A stretch of DNA of 64,000 nt from Agroathelia rolfsii. Taxonomy: Eukaryota; Basidiomycota; Agaricomycetes; Amylocorticiales; Amylocorticiaceae. Every line of letters starts with the position of its first letter. Positions within the stretch are counted from its first letter, which is position 1. The notes under the pieces are model-generated. The model was not told the DNA's origin and made no database searches. It saw only the letters and a list, made by a program, of their open reading frames with translations. The stretch spans positions 4,278,001 to 4,342,000 of the forward strand of contig JABRWF010000001.1 of the NCBI GenBank assembly GCA_018343915.1, written 5' to 3'. The translations under genes were made by a program, and so were the position numbers. Below are positions 20,956-32,218 of the stretch, piece after piece.

Positions 20956-23498
20956 CTACGGGGATTTCCTCCGGAACATCCCTAGTTCCCATCCGGCTGT
21001 GGTTGATGCCACCGTCTCTGTAAAGTTCTCCAGTGGTCGGAACGGAATTTCCCCAAAGGCTGCAGCTGTTAGGCGTTTGGGCGCATTAGGGTGTTTCCGA
21101 TGGAACTTTTTGATCAGTTCCGACGCATTTCGGACATCCGCCTCCTTTTCCCATGACTCCTCTCCAGGATACCCTTTCCAAACGACGAGATACTCAATTT
21201 TCTTCGTTCTCCGACTGATCTGTGAGTCTTTGATTTCCTCCACTTCATGCTCCTCCTCCCCTTCAATTTCCACCGGTTCCGGTGCGGAGGTATGTCTACT
21301 GGAGGCAAAGTGTGGTTTCAGTAGGGAGACATGGAAGACGTCGTGAATTGCCCATCTCCGCGGTATGGCCAAGCGGCAAGCCCAATCTCCAACAATCTCC
21401 GTGATTTTATATGGACCAATCCATTTGGCGGAAAGCTTTTTGCTGGGCTGGCGGAGCTTCAGGTTTTCCGTGCTGAGCCAAACTTTGTCTCCTATCGAAT
21501 ACTTGGGCTGTTCACTTGCATGTCGATCAAAGAAATACTTCATTTTTTTGTTCGCTAGGCTCATAGCAGCTTGGGCGTCCTCCTGAAGTTCCGCAACCTT
21601 GGTTAACCAGTTCTCCGCTCCGATCGTTTTGACAATTCCGGACGTGGTGAGGTTCATGTGTGGAGAGAAGCCATAGTTGAGTTCAAACGGAGATGCTCCG
21701 ACAGATGCTTGTTGCCGATTATTGAGCGCAAATTCCGCCATGGAGAGCAGTTCCGACCAGTCCTCTTGTCGGTGCAAAACATAGTATCGAATATATGCCT
21801 CGATCTCCTGGTTCAGTCGTTCCGTCTGTCCATCTGATTGTGGATGGTAGGCTGTGGAAAGAGATGTCTTAATTCCTAACTGTTTGTGTATTTCCTTCAT
21901 CACTTGACTGGCAAACTGGGGTCCGCGATCGGAGGTCCATTGTTTCGGAAGGCCATGTAGGCGGAACACATTTTGGAGATACAGATCAGCCATTTCAGCG
22001 GAGGTGATTGCTTCCTTTGTTGGGATCAGATGAACCATCTTCGTAAGATGGTCAACAACAACGAGAATTGAGTCATACCCATGTGACTCTGGCAGTTTCA
22101 CAATCATGTCTGCTGTCACATGTTCCCACGGACGCCCTGGAACTGGAAGCGGAGATAGGAGACCCGCCGGAGGTTGTCTAGATGTTTTGTTGGCTTGGCA
22201 GATCAGACAGGACTCCACGTATGTGTTGACGGACTTTGTGATTCCAGGCCACCAGTAGTTCCTACTAACAAGTTCGAGCGTCTTGTGTCTTCCGGGATGT
22301 TCAGCGGCATAGGTATCATGGTAAGCCTTAATGATCTCCGTTTGGAGGTCCGGATTGCACGGAACGTAAATCTTTCCGCGGTGGAGGATCAATCCATTCT
22401 CCTCATTCCATTCCTCAAGACCATTCCGGAGTTTCACTGGACCAAGCTCCTTGACGAGGGACAGTGCTTCCGCAACCTCCGCATCTCTTCCCTTTTTCCG
22501 GATCCGATCCAGAATCGAGCTTTCTCCGTGAATTTCAACATGTCCTCTTCGTGCAGCATTGATACGGAAAAGACTAGGGTTAAGCACTATTTGATCTAGA
22601 TTGTCTTCCGCGTCTGATACCTGGAAGTCCGGTCGCCGAGAGAGTGGGTCTGCTCTACCGTTTTCTGAGCCTTTCAGGTAGGAAATGATGAAGTTGAACT
22701 CCGAAAGGAAAAGTGACCATCGGGCTTGTCTCCGAGTGAGGTTCCGAGCCGTTTTCCAGTACTCCAAGTTCTTGTGATCTGTACGGATATCGAAAGCAGA
22801 GGGGAGGCCGATGAGATAATGTCGCCAATTATCAAGGGCTCTGATAATTGCAAGCATTTCCTTGTCCCAAATATCGTAGTTCCGTTCTGCCTGGTTCATA
22901 GATTGTGATAAAAATGCAACTGGTCTCCAAGAACCATCTGATTGTTTCTGAAGAAGGACTGCTCCGGTAGCATAGCTAGACGCATCCGTTTCAACTCTTG
23001 TTTCCGCAAATTGATTGTATCCTGCCAGAACTGGTGCCGTGGTGAATGCTTCCTTAAGATCGTCAAATGCCTTTTGCTCCTCCGCTCCCCATGTCCAATC
23101 CACCTTTCCAGTAAGACGATCCAGTGGTTTGCACATTGTTCCGAAGTTCCGCACAAATCTCCGATAGTAATTGGCTAACCCCCGGAACTTGCGGACTTCC
23201 AAAACTTTGGTTGGTACAGGCCATTCTAAAATTGCCTTAACCTTCTCCGGAGTCATCCGTATTTGACCAAATGACACAAGAGCTCCGGGAATGTCCACCT
23301 CTGGTACATCATATTCGAATTTCTCCAGGTTGGCATATAAGTCGTTCGATTTGAGGATTTCCAAGACTTCCAGTACTAACTTCCGGAGCTCCGGCTCATT
23401 TTCTCCTCCAATAATGATATCATCGATATAGTGTACCAACCGACCAGTTTGGTATAGTTGATAAAATACATCATCCATCATCGTTTGCATAGTTGCAG
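20956..23498 (-). pseudogene. F1 pol C-terminal part: RT end, RNase H, integrase, chromodomain
   Basis: 844 codons open from the nested LTR to the stop. Order: RT active site YIDD at residues 21-24; RNase H with TDHKNLEYW; integrase zinc finger from HPGRHKTLELVSRNYWWPG to CLICQANK; DDE core (TADMIVKLPES, SDRGPQF, DGQTERLNQE); GPY/F (KWIGPYKITEIVG); chromodomain from HEVEEIKDSQ through EYLVVWKGYPGEESWE at about 748-800. It would copy RNA and integrate cDNA, with the chromodomain guiding it to modified histones. The frame is sound; only the solo LTR A separates it from the N-terminal half. Confidence 0.92.
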
Positions 23499-24516
23499 TG
23501 TTATGAGTTGGACATTTTTCGCATTTTCTTTACGAACTTGTACACATTTTTATTGTATTTTTACGATTTTTATTCAATGAGATATGGACAAAATACCTTG
23601 CAGGCGACATCTTGACACGCGTGTAACTGGCTGTGTTAGCCCCACGTGACAGGAGTGCTCGTGACAAGGGTATATTAGGAAGGCGGAGTCTAGATCATTC
23701 CTTTTCATCAAAAGGTCTAGACTCAGGAACCAGGGACGTTCCGATCACTGTGCGATTACTAAGGAGTACTAGACTCATCATTCCAATCGGTTGCTCATCG
23801 GACTTAGGCACAAAGCACTGCCCCTGCATTACTGTCATTTCCGCTTACGAACCCTGCTGCGCACAGACCATCAAGGCTGCGCACGGGCCCTTTTTTTTAT
23901 GTATAAATACAAGCGTGTAGCCCTTACCTGAACCTTAGCTTCGACCTTTTTGCCTTCAGGTAAGGGCACCCCCCCTCTTGTACTTATCACACATTGCTAA
24001 TATATCTTTCGCCTTCAGGCTTACACAAGTCCTAGCCCCCCCCCCCTTTTTCTATTCTCACCCCTTTTCCCTATTAAGTATAAGGCCTCAAGGGCATCTT
24101 AGTAGGAGCACACGTAGGCCTTGTTATAAGAAGGCAATAAGTCTACAAGTCCTCAATACACAGAGGCAGTTGCGCGTGAACACAAAAGCCCTATTCAATT
24201 AGGCCTAGGCAGTAAAAAGTCCTAGCAGACGTTACGTAGACCACGGTGGGCTAAGCCGCCTGTCCCCAGTAAGAAACACAATGAATTCTATTTGACGCAA
24301 AGGAAGTACACGGGAAGCCATTGGCTAGAGTACCGACCACGACCCTAGCAAAGTAGAAATCAGAGTGTCCTATTACAAAAGGCAGCAACGGGAGCACGTG
24401 GGCGTCTGATCAATTACCAAACTAGCAGTACACGTAAAATCCGGCCTTACAGCCCGCCCACGTACCTTACAAGTGGGTTGTGTCTTTTGGTAGAGTCAAG
24501 CGCGTAAGCCTTGACA
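23499..24516 (+). mobile_element. Solo LTR, family A, TSD TGCAG
   Basis: 1018 bp, TGTTATGAGTTGGAC to GTAAGCCTTGACA, flanked by TGCAG (23494-23498 and 24517-24521). It splits F1 RT between NAPA and TMQTMMDD. It lies inside the youngest-looking element, so family A was active after F1 arrived. Confidence 0.95.
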
Positions 24517-25539
24517 TGCAGGAGCATTGTAAAGGCCAAAGGTCATAATGAGAGGCTCAAAGAGACCGCGGTTGGTAATAAATGCAGCTTTATGCTCATC
24601 TCCTTCGCGGAGCCGGATGTTGTGGAACCCCCAGCGGAGGTCAATCTTGGCAAAGGTACGGAAGCGGGTCATCTTGTCTTGTAGTTCCGAAATTAGCGGA
24701 AGGGGGTACGCATTCGGGACAGTTTCCGCATTCAACTTTCGATAGTCCTGAACTGGTCTTAGGGTGCCATTCTTCTTCGGAACGAAGAACATTGGAGCTG
24801 CTATTGGGCTTTCGGACTTCTGGATATACCCCTTTTTAAGGTTTTCCTCCAAGTATTCATCCAGGGCCTCCGACTCCTTTGGTGAGAGAGGGTACGCCTT
24901 ACTTCGTCGGAGGTTTGCACCTTCCTTCAAGATAATTTTATGATCCCAAGGCTTTCTTGTCGGAAGGCGAGCGGAGGCATCTTTTGAAAAGACGGATGCA
25001 TATTTCTCCGCCCACTTCGGAAGTACATTTGTTTCTGTGGACGCGGAGATCTTTGTAGTCGGAGGTAAGTGGATGTCTGCTTTCTTCCAATTGATGATTG
25101 GATTCTCCAGACGTAGCCAATCAATTCCCAAGATGACATCCTCCGGACCAATATTGGTAACTAAAAAAGGGAGTCGTTTTCTTACGTCACCAATTGTTGT
25201 ATCCAGGACAGCTATTTCCGTAATCTGTCCGGACTTATTGGCGGAGTTATCAATATTGAGCACATCAATCGGGCTAGGGAGGAGGCGAGTACAAATTTTG
25301 TTTTTCTTTACAAAGTCGGAATGTACAAACGACGAGGAAGCGCCGGAATCAATCATTGCGGAGCAGGAAATAGTGGAAAATAGTCCATGGAACATAAGTG
25401 GTATGTGAAGGTGCTGTCCATTCGCACCGGATACAGAAGAAGAAATAGAAAAAGAGGTAGATGTACAAGATGAAAAAGAAGAGATTCTATTTTGTATGTA
25501 GGGGTCAGCCAGAATGGCCCTTTCTTCTGACCCAATCAA
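24517..25539 (-). pseudogene. F1 pol N-terminal part: protease and RT
   Basis: It starts in the -1 frame relative to gag, across the gag stop. It encodes the aspartic protease (AMIDSGASSSFVHSDF), the ILGIDWLRLENPIINW linker, and RT blocks FFVPKKNGTLRPVQDYRKLN and FGLYNAPA, continuing after the LTR with TMQTMMDD. No stop interrupts it. It is one polyprotein with 23498-20956. Confidence 0.9.
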
Positions 25540-25595
25540 AAACCCGTCTTATCTTTGAATTCCGCAATCGCAGCGGCTTGATCCTCCAGCATTTG

Positions 25596-26933
25596 TTACA
25601 TGTCCGCCATGGTTAGACCGGAGGTTCCGTCGGAGGCTGGAGGTGGAGAGGGTTGAGGCGCGGAGGGCTGCGGAACCTGGGAGGCTGCCTGTAGGCGTGC
25701 AGGGTTCCGAGCCGGAATCGGAGGAGCGGAAGTTTTAGCGGAAGGAGGACTTCTGCATCTCCTCGCTATATGCCCATATTTCCCGCAATTGAAGCATTGG
25801 ACGGTTGACCAGTCAATAGGCCCCTTCGAGACAGGTTGGGCAGGGATGGAGGCCGGCACCGCTGGACTGCTTCCGACAGCATTGATTGTGATCGGATTTC
25901 CGGCTGTTCCGGCTGAGGAGGTCCCCTGCTGCAATCCTCCTCGCGGTCTCCACTGATCCCTCTAAAGGCCCGCCGATTGGAGCTCCTCTTCCGCCTCCTG
26001 TGCTGCGTCCATTAGGTGCGGAAGCGAGTCTTTCCTATCCCTCAGCCATCCCGCCAGGACTGATCGGATTTTCTGGTTCAGTCCCTGGTGGAACCGAACA
26101 CGTTGGTCCTCCTCCGACAGTTTAGTTTGGGCTGCTAAGGAGGAGAATTCGCTGATGTAGTCCTAGACGGAGGACGTTCGTTGCTCCAGGAAGGTCAAGC
26201 GCTGGAGTGCATACCGGGCAAAGTCCCGCGACCCGTACAGGGTTTTGAAAGCGGAGTACAACTGCTCCCACTTAAACCCCTTGGTCTTCATTTCTTCATG
26301 ATATTTTTGCGCCCATCTCTTTGGCGCTCCGTCTAACAGCCCTACTAGGAGCCGGGCCTTCTTCACATCCATGCTGTAAACTTCCGGATTTATCTCCAGG
26401 TAATTCTCAAACCCAAAAATGAATGACTGGTATGTCTTCCAGTCTCCGGCAAAAGCCTTAGGCTTGTCTCCGATCTCCTTTCCGGAAGAGATCGTCTGAC
26501 CTCCGGGCACGGTTTCCACCTGTACCGTTGGCTGAGGTGGGTTTTCCACGATGTGGACTAAGCGCTGGTTTGCCTCCATCATTTGCTGCATGAGGCGGGT
26601 CAGGCTCGCTTGGGTGGCCTGGAGGTCGGAAAGTATGCGGAGGGTCTCTTCCATTGTCGAGGGAGGAGGCGGAGGAAGCGGAGTAGTTGCCCCGGATCGG
26701 CGAGACATGGTTGACGGGCTTTCGGGAATCGGGGAGAGGGAGCGGGCGTAGGTGTCGGGCGATGGGGGTAGCGGAAGTAGGGCGGAGCCTGGCTCAACAT
26801 GTACTGGGGCGGGTGCGGCGATATCAAGTGCTGCCTTGATGCAGACCTCTGTCTGGGTCTCTTGTGAGAAATATCCCGTAAAATCTGTTTGGGAACCTTC
26901 TTCTTCAATATAGATGTCTTCTTCCTTGGACAT
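25596..26933 (-). pseudogene. F1 gag with two in-frame stops
   Basis: ATG at 26933. Acidic N-terminus (EEDIYIEEEGSQ), proline/serine-rich linker, gag core KAFAGDWKTYQSFIFGFENY, and a CCHC knuckle CFNCGKYGHIARRC near 25790. TAG codons at about 26163 (after EQRTSSV, expected Gln) and about 25964 (before RDQWRPRGG) interrupt it; both fit single C-to-T or G-to-A changes. The end reaches the five-T run before pol. Confidence 0.88.
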
Positions 26934-27388
26934 ACAAAGTCTCCGGAGCTTATGTGGATTTTCTTCGCCTCCGGAGGTTTCCGGATTCCGATGCGGAGGG
27001 CGGGATTTGTCTTCTTCTGCCAGGGCTAGAGCTTGCCCGTATAGTAATCACGCAATCTGTGTTTGCGAACGCAAAGGGTCTTCAGTCAGCGGCGCTATTA
27101 AATTTTGACTCCCACAAGGAGCTCCTAGAACCTAATCCGTGTGAGGGATTTTATTGGCTTCGGATACAGCCACTCAGTTGCGGAGATCGTATCCGCTATG
27201 AGTGTCTAAATGGGGTTGTCAAAGGGCTGGGGCTGCACCTCATAATTGCTTCCCGAAATCGTTTAAGCGCGCTGAGTGGAAAAGAAGCGGGTCCGGAAAA
27301 TCTATCTACTGCTCTTCGTGTGTGATTGCCAATCACACCTTCTCGGAACGTGGAGATTCCGAGGGATATCCGGGTAGCTTTGACCTAA
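26934..27388 (-). other. F1 5' leader with self-priming PBS
   Basis: The leader of the F1 transcript. The complement of 27376-27386 is AGGTCAAAGCT, two bases inside the LTR, an exact reverse complement of AGCTTTGACCT in both F1 LTRs. No TGG tRNA-type start is present. No other feature seen. Confidence 0.72.
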
Positions 27389-28247
27389 TGTCAAGGGATC
27401 ACTCTTGACTATGCGGAGATAATCAAAGTAATCTCCTGCCACTAAATAAAAGTACCTAAGTCGCAAGTTTTCCCACACTACACAAACCCTTTTATCTATT
27501 GAGGGTGGTAAGGGTACTCTGCTTACGCCTTACGAAGCTTCCGGAGACTTAAGTTGGAGGGGAGCGGAGGTTCCGGAAATTCCGAATCACGCGTCACGCG
27601 TCTAACTAAGTAATCTAGGGAATTTCACCCTACTAATTGAATTTGTTGTTGCGCTAAGACGCTGGGCTAGGCCCGGAGGTAAATGATCCCTGAAGGCGAA
27701 GTTAATTGAGTAATTCTAAGAGAAATACAAACACTAAATACTTGCCTGAAGGCGAAGAGGTCAAAGCTGGCCTTTCAGGACAAGTTACACCAACTACTTA
27801 TACTACTACGAAAGCTCCGCGCTAGTTCCGACGCGAAGACAAGAGATAGAGAAAGTAGAATACGCAGGGGAAGACCTTTTCCCTAACTCTGACGGGCAGT
27901 CGTGCGGAGATACAACACTTTGCGGAGGCTCCGCGTTCAGGAGCGGAGCTCCTGAAGAGCTCCGGAGCTGAAGCTCAGAAGTGTGTAGCGGAACCAGTAT
28001 CCGTTAGGAGTCGGTCAGTGATCGGAGGTTTGTACTCCGGAGTTGTGCAGAATGGTGAATAGGAAACGCACAACTCACGATTACTCCTGTAGCGTGCGGC
28101 TTAGTCACATGAGGGCCAATCATAGGACCGCTCACTGCCTACAGACCACGCTCTGAGGGTAATATAATAAAAGAAAATGAAACGAAATATAATACATTGT
28201 TTAAATAATAACAAAAAATTTATAGTCCAAAATTCCAACTCATAACA
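27389..28247 (-). mobile_element. 5' LTR of F1
   Basis: 859 bp, near-identical to the 3' LTR at 20086 (for example CCAGAGAC versus CCGGAGAC about 190 bp in). It is followed directly by B1 pol sequence. Confidence 0.93.
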
Positions 28248-28960
28248 AGGAGCGGCAATCGGACTTTCAGACTTTCTGATGTACCCCTTTTCAAGGTTTT
28301 CCTGTAGGTAGTCTACTAGTGCTTCTTCTTCTTTAACCGAAAGGGGATACGCCTTGCTTCTTTGGAGCTGTGCGCCGTCCTTGAGCTCGATTTTATGGTC
28401 CCAGGGTTTTCTGAGCGGCAGTCTCTGGGAGGCTTCTTTCGAGAAGACTGATGTGTACTCAGAAGCCTATTCTGGTAGTAGGCTGGAGGAAATGGTCAGG
28501 CGGTCTGTTTGTGTGACTTTGCCTGCTGACCAGTCTATTACCGGGTTCTCCAACCGGAGCCAGTCTATTCCAAGGATCACATTTTCTGGGCCTATATCCG
28601 TGACTAGGAAAGGGAGTTTCTTCCGAATTCCTCCAATACTTGTTTCAAGAATCGCAATTTCTTCAATTTTTCCTTGGGCATTGAGCGAGTTATCTATATT
28701 ATGTACAGAGATTGGTCGTGGTAATTTTTTTGTATTTATGTTGTTTTCTTTTATAAAATGAGAATGGATGAAGGAGGAAGAAGCGCCAGAGTCTATCATG
28801 GCTAATATTACAAGAGAGGAAAAAAGTCCATGGAACATAAGGGGAATGTGAAGGTGCTGTCCATGCGCACTGGAAATAGAGACTGATTTACATGAGAGGA
28901 AAGAGGAGAAACGATTTGAGAGATAAGGGTTGGCCAGAATGGCCCTTTCCGTCAACCCTT
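28248..28960 (-). pseudogene. B1 pol fragment: protease and RT start
   Basis: Starts in -1 relative to gag (TERAILANPY). It has the protease signature MIDSGASSSFIHSHF and ILGIDWLRLENPVIDW. A TAG at about 28467-28469 replaces the Trp of PEWASE. Beyond it the frame continues (ASEYTSVFSKEAS to KSESPIAAP) to the F1 junction. Confidence 0.88.
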
Positions 28961-28970
28961 CTAAAAACCC
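28961..28970 (-). promoter_or_regulatory. Probable -1 frameshift site, B1 gag-pol
   Basis: The complement reads GGGTTTTTAG: gag frame GGT TTT TAG, with pol continuing in -1 as TTT TTA GAA GGG. The stop sits in the A site at the slip. Identical at 39211-39220 in B3; F1 has GGGTTTTTGA at 25536-25545. Confidence 0.6.
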
Positions 28971-30436
28971 GCTTTATCCTTGAATGCGGCGAGTGCCATT
29001 GCCTGTTGTTCCACCAGGGCCTGTAGATCTGCCATTGTCATTGTAGAAGATCCTTCGTTAATATCGTCGGCAGCAGCGGAGGTGCCAAGTTGGTCGGCTG
29101 ATGGGGTTGGTAGGGTTGTTGTCGTGGCTGCTTGGACCCTTGGCCTGGTCCCCTGATACCTTGAGACTCGTGGGTTTGTGCAGTTGGAAGCGAAGTGGCC
29201 CCATTGCTGGCAATTATAGCATTGCACAGTGCTGAGGTCTCGTGGCGGGCGGTGGCTTCCTTGCGTGGCTAGAGATGAGGGGGTAGATGGTGCTTGTGCT
29301 GCGTTGATTGTGATGGGGTTTGCAGCGGTGCCCTGTGTGTTCTGGAAATGGGGCCTAGGCTTCCATCCGTCCGTCCATATTCCTGCATCACGAAGCCCTT
29401 CTTCGGCATCTACAGCTGCTTCTATCAGACTTTCCAATGAAATGCGGCGCTCTTTTGGGTAACCGCCAATAACCCCCTTAATTTTTGGGGATAGAGCTTG
29501 CCAGTAGTGCACTCTCAAATCTTCGTTTGATAGTTTGGTCTGGTTGGCAAGAGTCGAAAAGGTAGCTGTGAAATCCGCCACTGAAGATGTCCCCTGCTTC
29601 AGGTCCTGTAATTTTTGAAGGGCAATCCTCCCAAAATCTCTTGCTCCGTACAATGCCTTGAATTTGGCGTACAGGTCTTTTTCGAAGCTGAAGCCTTTGG
29701 TGTCCATGGCATTGTCGAACTTCTGGCTCCAGGCTTTAGGAGCTCCTTCGAGAAGGCCTACGAAGTATCGAGCCTTCTTCTGGTCTGAGGAATAGATCCC
29801 TGGATTTAGCTTGATATGGTTTTCAAAGCCAAACACAAAGGACTGGTATTTAGACCAGTCACCGGACCATTTTTTGGGAGCTTGTCCTATTTCTTTTGGA
29901 GAAGAGGAGGATGCGGCGACGGTGGCAGGTGCGGGCTGTTCCCTTTCCAGAAGGTCGGCAAAGCGGGCCTGAGTCTCCTGCATCTGTTCCATGGAGGTCT
30001 GGATGTGGGCTTGGTTTGCTTGGAGGAGAGCCAGGATCTGGCCAAGTTCTTGAGGGAGGGACATTTCTGCAGGTTCCTTTTCTTCTAGAATTTCTCTGCG
30101 TTTTTCTCGGCGGCGTTCTCGACGGGTTTTAGACGGAGAGGGGTGAGGGACTACTGGGGACTCCGGGTATGATGCTTCAGTGGTGTAACGTCGCCGGAAC
30201 TCGGATGGGGAAGGATACTCAGAAGGTGCTTCCTCTTGGCCTTCTGGTGTTTTAGGGGGGGAGGCCTGTGTAGAGAGTGCTTCTTCTCCTGATTCTTCTT
30301 CTTCTTCTTCTAAAAAGTGCGGAGCCGAGCTCGACGCAACTTCTTTAGTAACTTCGGGGGGTGATGCGGTGGATTTAGTGGCCCAAGGGACCGGTACTTC
30401 TTTGGGCTGATAGGATGTGCCCTTGCGTGTGCTCAT
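28961..30436 (-). CDS. Gag of chromovirus B1 (491 aa)
   Basis: Intact frame from ATG at 30436. Residues 1-130 are Ser/Pro/Glu-rich; 130-180 look helical (EQMQETQARFADLLERE); the gag core follows with KWSGDWSKYQSFVFGFENHI; a CCHC knuckle CYNCQQWGHFASNC lies at roughly 400-413; the C-terminus is FKDKAGF. Nearly the same as B3 gag (39211-40674). Would assemble particles and package RNA. Pol overlaps in the -1 frame. Confidence 0.92.
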   Translation of the reverse strand: MSTRKGTSYQPKEVPVPWATKSTASPPEVTKEVASSSAPHFLEEEEEESGEEALSTQASPPKTPEGQEEAPSEYPSPSEFRRRYTTEASYPESPVVPHPSPSKTRRERRREKRREILEEKEPAEMSLPQELGQILALLQANQAHIQTSMEQMQETQARFADLLEREQPAPATVAASSSSPKEIGQAPKKWSGDWSKYQSFVFGFENHIKLNPGIYSSDQKKARYFVGLLEGAPKAWSQKFDNAMDTKGFSFEKDLYAKFKALYGARDFGRIALQKLQDLKQGTSSVADFTATFSTLANQTKLSNEDLRVHYWQALSPKIKGVIGGYPKERRISLESLIEAAVDAEEGLRDAGIWTDGWKPRPHFQNTQGTAANPITINAAQAPSTPSSLATQGSHRPPRDLSTVQCYNCQQWGHFASNCTNPRVSRYQGTRPRVQAATTTTLPTPSADQLGTSAAADDINEGSSTMTMADLQALVEQQAMALAAFKDKAGF

Positions 30437-30912
30437 TCACAGAGCTTTAGTAATGGTCTTCTTCGTCACCGGTGGTTGTACCAGTTTCCAAATGCGTTTG
30501 ACAGGATTTTTCTTCTTCGTCAGGGGCTAGAGCTTGCCCGTACAGTAGTCACACAAAGGTCACACAAAAGTTTGAAAGGCAGGGGGGGTGGAAAAGGTGC
30601 CTCTCACGCTTAGCAACAATAAACTTTAACCCCCAATGAGGGCTCCTAGAATACCAAGCTGGTTAGGCCTGTTGTACTTTGGATACAGCCAGGGAATCGT
30701 GTGGAACGTACACACTATCCTTGTCTAGACAGGGTTGCAAATAGGCTTTGGAGGGCTCTACGCAATTGCTTCCTGAAGTAGTTTGTCGCTTACGTGCTCA
30801 GAATTTGTACGTATTTTTAGAAGTAATGAAAGGGGTGCTCTTCATGCAAGATTGTCACTCTTGCCTTCTCAGACCGCGGGAGTCCAAGGGAGACCTGGTA
30901 GCTTCGACCTAA
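30437..30912 (-). other. B1 5' leader with self-priming PBS
   Basis: The complement of 30900-30910 is AGGTCGAAGCT, the exact reverse complement of AGCTTCGACCT in the B1 LTR. Family B uses the C variant where F uses T, and its PBS changes to match. No gene in the leader. Confidence 0.72.
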
Positions 30913-31766
30913 TGTCAAGGGTACACTCCTTGACTTGATGCAAATGTAGGTCAACACCCACAGATGAATTCAAATGCAATGAATGGCCCTCTTAACACTA
31001 AATCTAACGAAGTACCGATAAGCAAGTGTTCCCACAAGCACTACAACCCTTATTCTATTGAGGGCGTAGCCGGGTACTTTCTTAGCTTGCTTATATTTGA
31101 TGCTCTTATGTTTCACACGCACACGTGAGGGGATTTGCACCGCCTCCAAATATAGAAGAGGGGAAGAGAGAGAAAGAGGGAGGGGCTAGGACAATAGCCT
31201 AGGCCTATGAGTGGTATACCCTGAAGGCGAAGTTTATTTAGCAATCTACTTTTAAAGAGGATACAAACTTTTGGTTACTTGCCTGAAGGCAAAGAGGTCG
31301 AAGCTGAGCTCTTCAGGACAAGTTACATGCACTATATATACTACTATTGAATGGTCCGTGCGCAGCATTGATGGTCTGTGCGCAGAGGGAGATAGAAGCA
31401 TAATTGTGGCAATGTAGGGGAAGATCTTTCAACCTAACTCCACCGGGCATCCGAGTGGAGGTCCGTTTCCGGACCAGTACCAGTAACCGTTAGGAATCGA
31501 TCAGGGAAGGAAGTCTGTGTTCCTAGGCTGTGCGTGATGGTGAAATGGAAGTTTGCACAGCCCCGAGATTACTCCTGTGACGTGCGGCTTGGAACACGTG
31601 AGGGCCAATCACATGACTGCTGCACTGCCCACAGTCCACGCCCTAAAGGGTAATTTTTATAAGAAAAATAAGAAAAGAAAAGGAAAATGCGATAACTTAT
31701 TGAATACTAGTCCAAATAATACAAGAAAACATCCGAAAAATCGGCGAAAATTCCCTACTCATGACA
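30913..31766 (-). mobile_element. 5' LTR of B1
   Basis: 854 bp, plus strand TGTCAAGGGTACACTCC to CCCTACTCATGACA. It has a GA-rich tract near 31167 and the TATA/hairpin core near 31280-31345 on the complement. Its left-end subtype (ACTTGATGCAAATG) differs from the other B LTRs here. Confidence 0.92.
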
Positions 31767-32218
31767 CATGTGCTATATATACTACTATTGAATGGTCCGT
31801 GCGCAGCAATAATGGTCTGTGCGTAGAGGGAGATAGAAGCATAGTTGTGGCAATGCAGGGGAAGATCTTTTAACCTAACTCCACCGGGCATCCGTGTGGA
31901 GATCCGTTTCCGGACCGGTACCGGTAACCGTTAGGAATTGATCAGGGAAGGAAGTCTGTGTTCCTAGGCTGCGCGCAATGATGAAATAGAAGTTCGCGCA
32001 GCCCCGAGATTACTCCTGTGACGTGCGGCTTGGAACACATGAGGGCCAATCACATGACCACTGCACTGCCCACAGTCCACGCCCTAAAGGGTAATTTTTA
32101 TAAGAGAAATAAGAAAATAAAAGGAAAGGGAAAGAAAAATGTCATAACTTTGTAAATACTAGTCCAAATATTACAAGAAAATACTCGAAAAATCCGCAAA
32201 ATTTCCCTTCTCATGACA
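31767..32218 (-). mobile_element. 3' LTR of B2, partial
   Basis: 452 bp, from the hairpin/TATA side to CCCTTCTCATGACA. It is nearly identical to 41570-42012, including the distinctive CTGCGCGC and TTCGCGCAGCC, and clearly different from the LTR at 33796-34650. It therefore pairs with the LTR at 41152-42012. Confidence 0.85.

Larger units (their letters stand above)
20086..28247 (-). mobile_element. Ty3/gypsy chromovirus F1, both LTRs present
   Basis: Two 859-bp LTRs (20086-20944 and 27389-28247) differ at only a handful of positions by eye, so this is the youngest complete element. Between them lie pol (25539-20956, split by a solo LTR A) and gag (26933-25596). The flanks do not form a target duplication (ACAGG left, AGGAG right). 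They also belong to different host elements, a plus-strand B LTR and a minus-strand B pol, pointing to rearrangement after insertion. Confidence 0.93.
28248..31766 (-). mobile_element. Ty3/gypsy chromovirus B1, 5' half
   Basis: Reading leftward: 5' LTR (31766-30913), leader, gag, protease and the start of RT, then cut by F1 at 28247. The 3' half is not found left of F1. The 5' LTR is inserted in the 3' LTR of B2: the bases after it (CATGTGCTATATATAC) continue a family B LTR. Confidence 0.9.

Noticed and set aside
26551..26751. Plus-strand frames opposite gag and pol (for example 22174-22599, 37201-37434)
   Set aside because: Shadows of the minus-strand retroelement genes; no independent support.
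20081..28252. ACAGG and AGGAG as an F1 target duplication
   Set aside because: Only two of five positions agree, and flanks belong to different elements.
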